From contig NZ_CP014608.1 of the NCBI RefSeq assembly GCF_001586165.1, positions 2,790,001 to 2,854,000 of the forward strand: 64,000 nt of DNA, read 5' to 3'. The translations under genes and the position numbers were made by a program. Below the pieces are notes generated by a model. The model saw only the letters and a program-made list of their open reading frames with translations, did no database searches and had not been told where the DNA came from. This DNA is from Obesumbacterium proteus. GTDB taxonomy: Bacteria > Pseudomonadota > Gammaproteobacteria > Enterobacterales > Enterobacteriaceae. This document shows, piece after piece, positions 63,859 through 64,000 of the stretch (positions are counted from its first letter, which is position 1; each line of letters opens with the position of its first letter).

Positions 63859-64000
63859 TTGAGTCACTTGTTAGCTGCAAAAAACGGCATGATACGTTTT
63901 TTTAGCCTATTCCTCCATGAATTCCATATCCATAGGGAATGTCACATTTTTTTATGGATATAAAAGATAATTCATGCAGTTATCTAATAGGAGAAATCGA
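63859..64000 (-). other. Upstream region of ycaO (to window end)
   Basis: 142 bases with no gene. A and T tracts near 63895 and 63945 suggest a promoter region, but no clear boxes or ribosome binding site are visible before the ycaO ATG. Confidence 0.4.

Overview
The window reads as a chromosomal segment of an enteric gammaproteobacterium (order Enterobacterales). Gene order follows the Escherichia coli K-12 segment from rimK through pot, art, hcp, clp, cyd, ftsK, serS and dms to pfl and ycaO. The proteins are clearly orthologous but divergent, there is a canonical 127-bp ERIC repeat, and several genes expected from the K-12 map are missing (ybjP, macAB, serW, ycaC, ycaM/N/K). A Hafnia/Obesumbacterium-type organism is my best guess. 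That is inference from the overall impression, not a computed placement.

Layout. 1-6548: end of rimK, a small convergent DUF4250 gene, ybjN, the putrescine importer potFGHI, and ybjO. 6656-8265: rlmC (23S rRNA methylation) convergent with a DNA alkyl-cysteine methyltransferase. 8409-12533: the arginine transport genes artJ and artPIQM, with tandem ArgR-type boxes before artJ and an ERIC element inside artPIQM. 12744-16369: an accessory block absent from this place in K-12 (LysR regulator, divergent FMN azoreductase, MarA/RamA-like activator, M24 peptidase-like protein). 16414-27585: ybjQ, amiD, ybjS, ybjT, ltaE, poxB, hcr, hcp, lysO. 27809-34303: ybjD (OLD-family nuclease), ybjX, cspD, clpS, clpA. 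34478-41613: infA, aat, cydC, cydD, trxB, lrp. 41814-49263: ftsK, lolA, rarA, serS. 49745-54996: a five-gene DMSO reductase operon, dmsABCD plus a NapF-like ferredoxin. 55113-63858: ycaD, an orphan PTS EIIA-like gene, pflA, pflB, focA, ycaO.

How the genes work together. Much of the window serves life without oxygen. dmsABC-dmsD-napF-like allows anaerobic respiration on S/N-oxides, focA-pflB-pflA carries out pyruvate-formate fermentation and formate transport, hcp-hcr detoxifies nitric oxide, poxB makes acetate from pyruvate, and cydDC supports cytochrome bd assembly. Candidate FNR sites sit at about -41 from good -10 boxes upstream of both dmsA and focA, and NsrR- and FNR-like sites lie upstream of hcp. 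A second theme is polyamine, arginine and lysine flux (pot, art, lysO) under ArgR/Lrp-type control. A third is protein quality control by the N-degron route (aat, clpS, clpA).

The most striking observation is an in-frame amber codon at codon 84 of pflA (57827-57829), where E. coli PflA has Gln. The rest of the gene is intact and conserved, so this strain may not be able to activate PflB through PflA, unless the base is a sequencing error. Other points of interest are an EIIA-like protein whose phosphorylatable His appears replaced by Phe, an M24-family protein with apparently degraded metal ligands, the accessory block at artP/ybjQ, and a perfect 13-bp inverted repeat between pflB and pflA. 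I found no CRISPR array, prophage, insertion sequence, tRNA or rRNA, and no convincing multi-gene defence or biosynthetic system.
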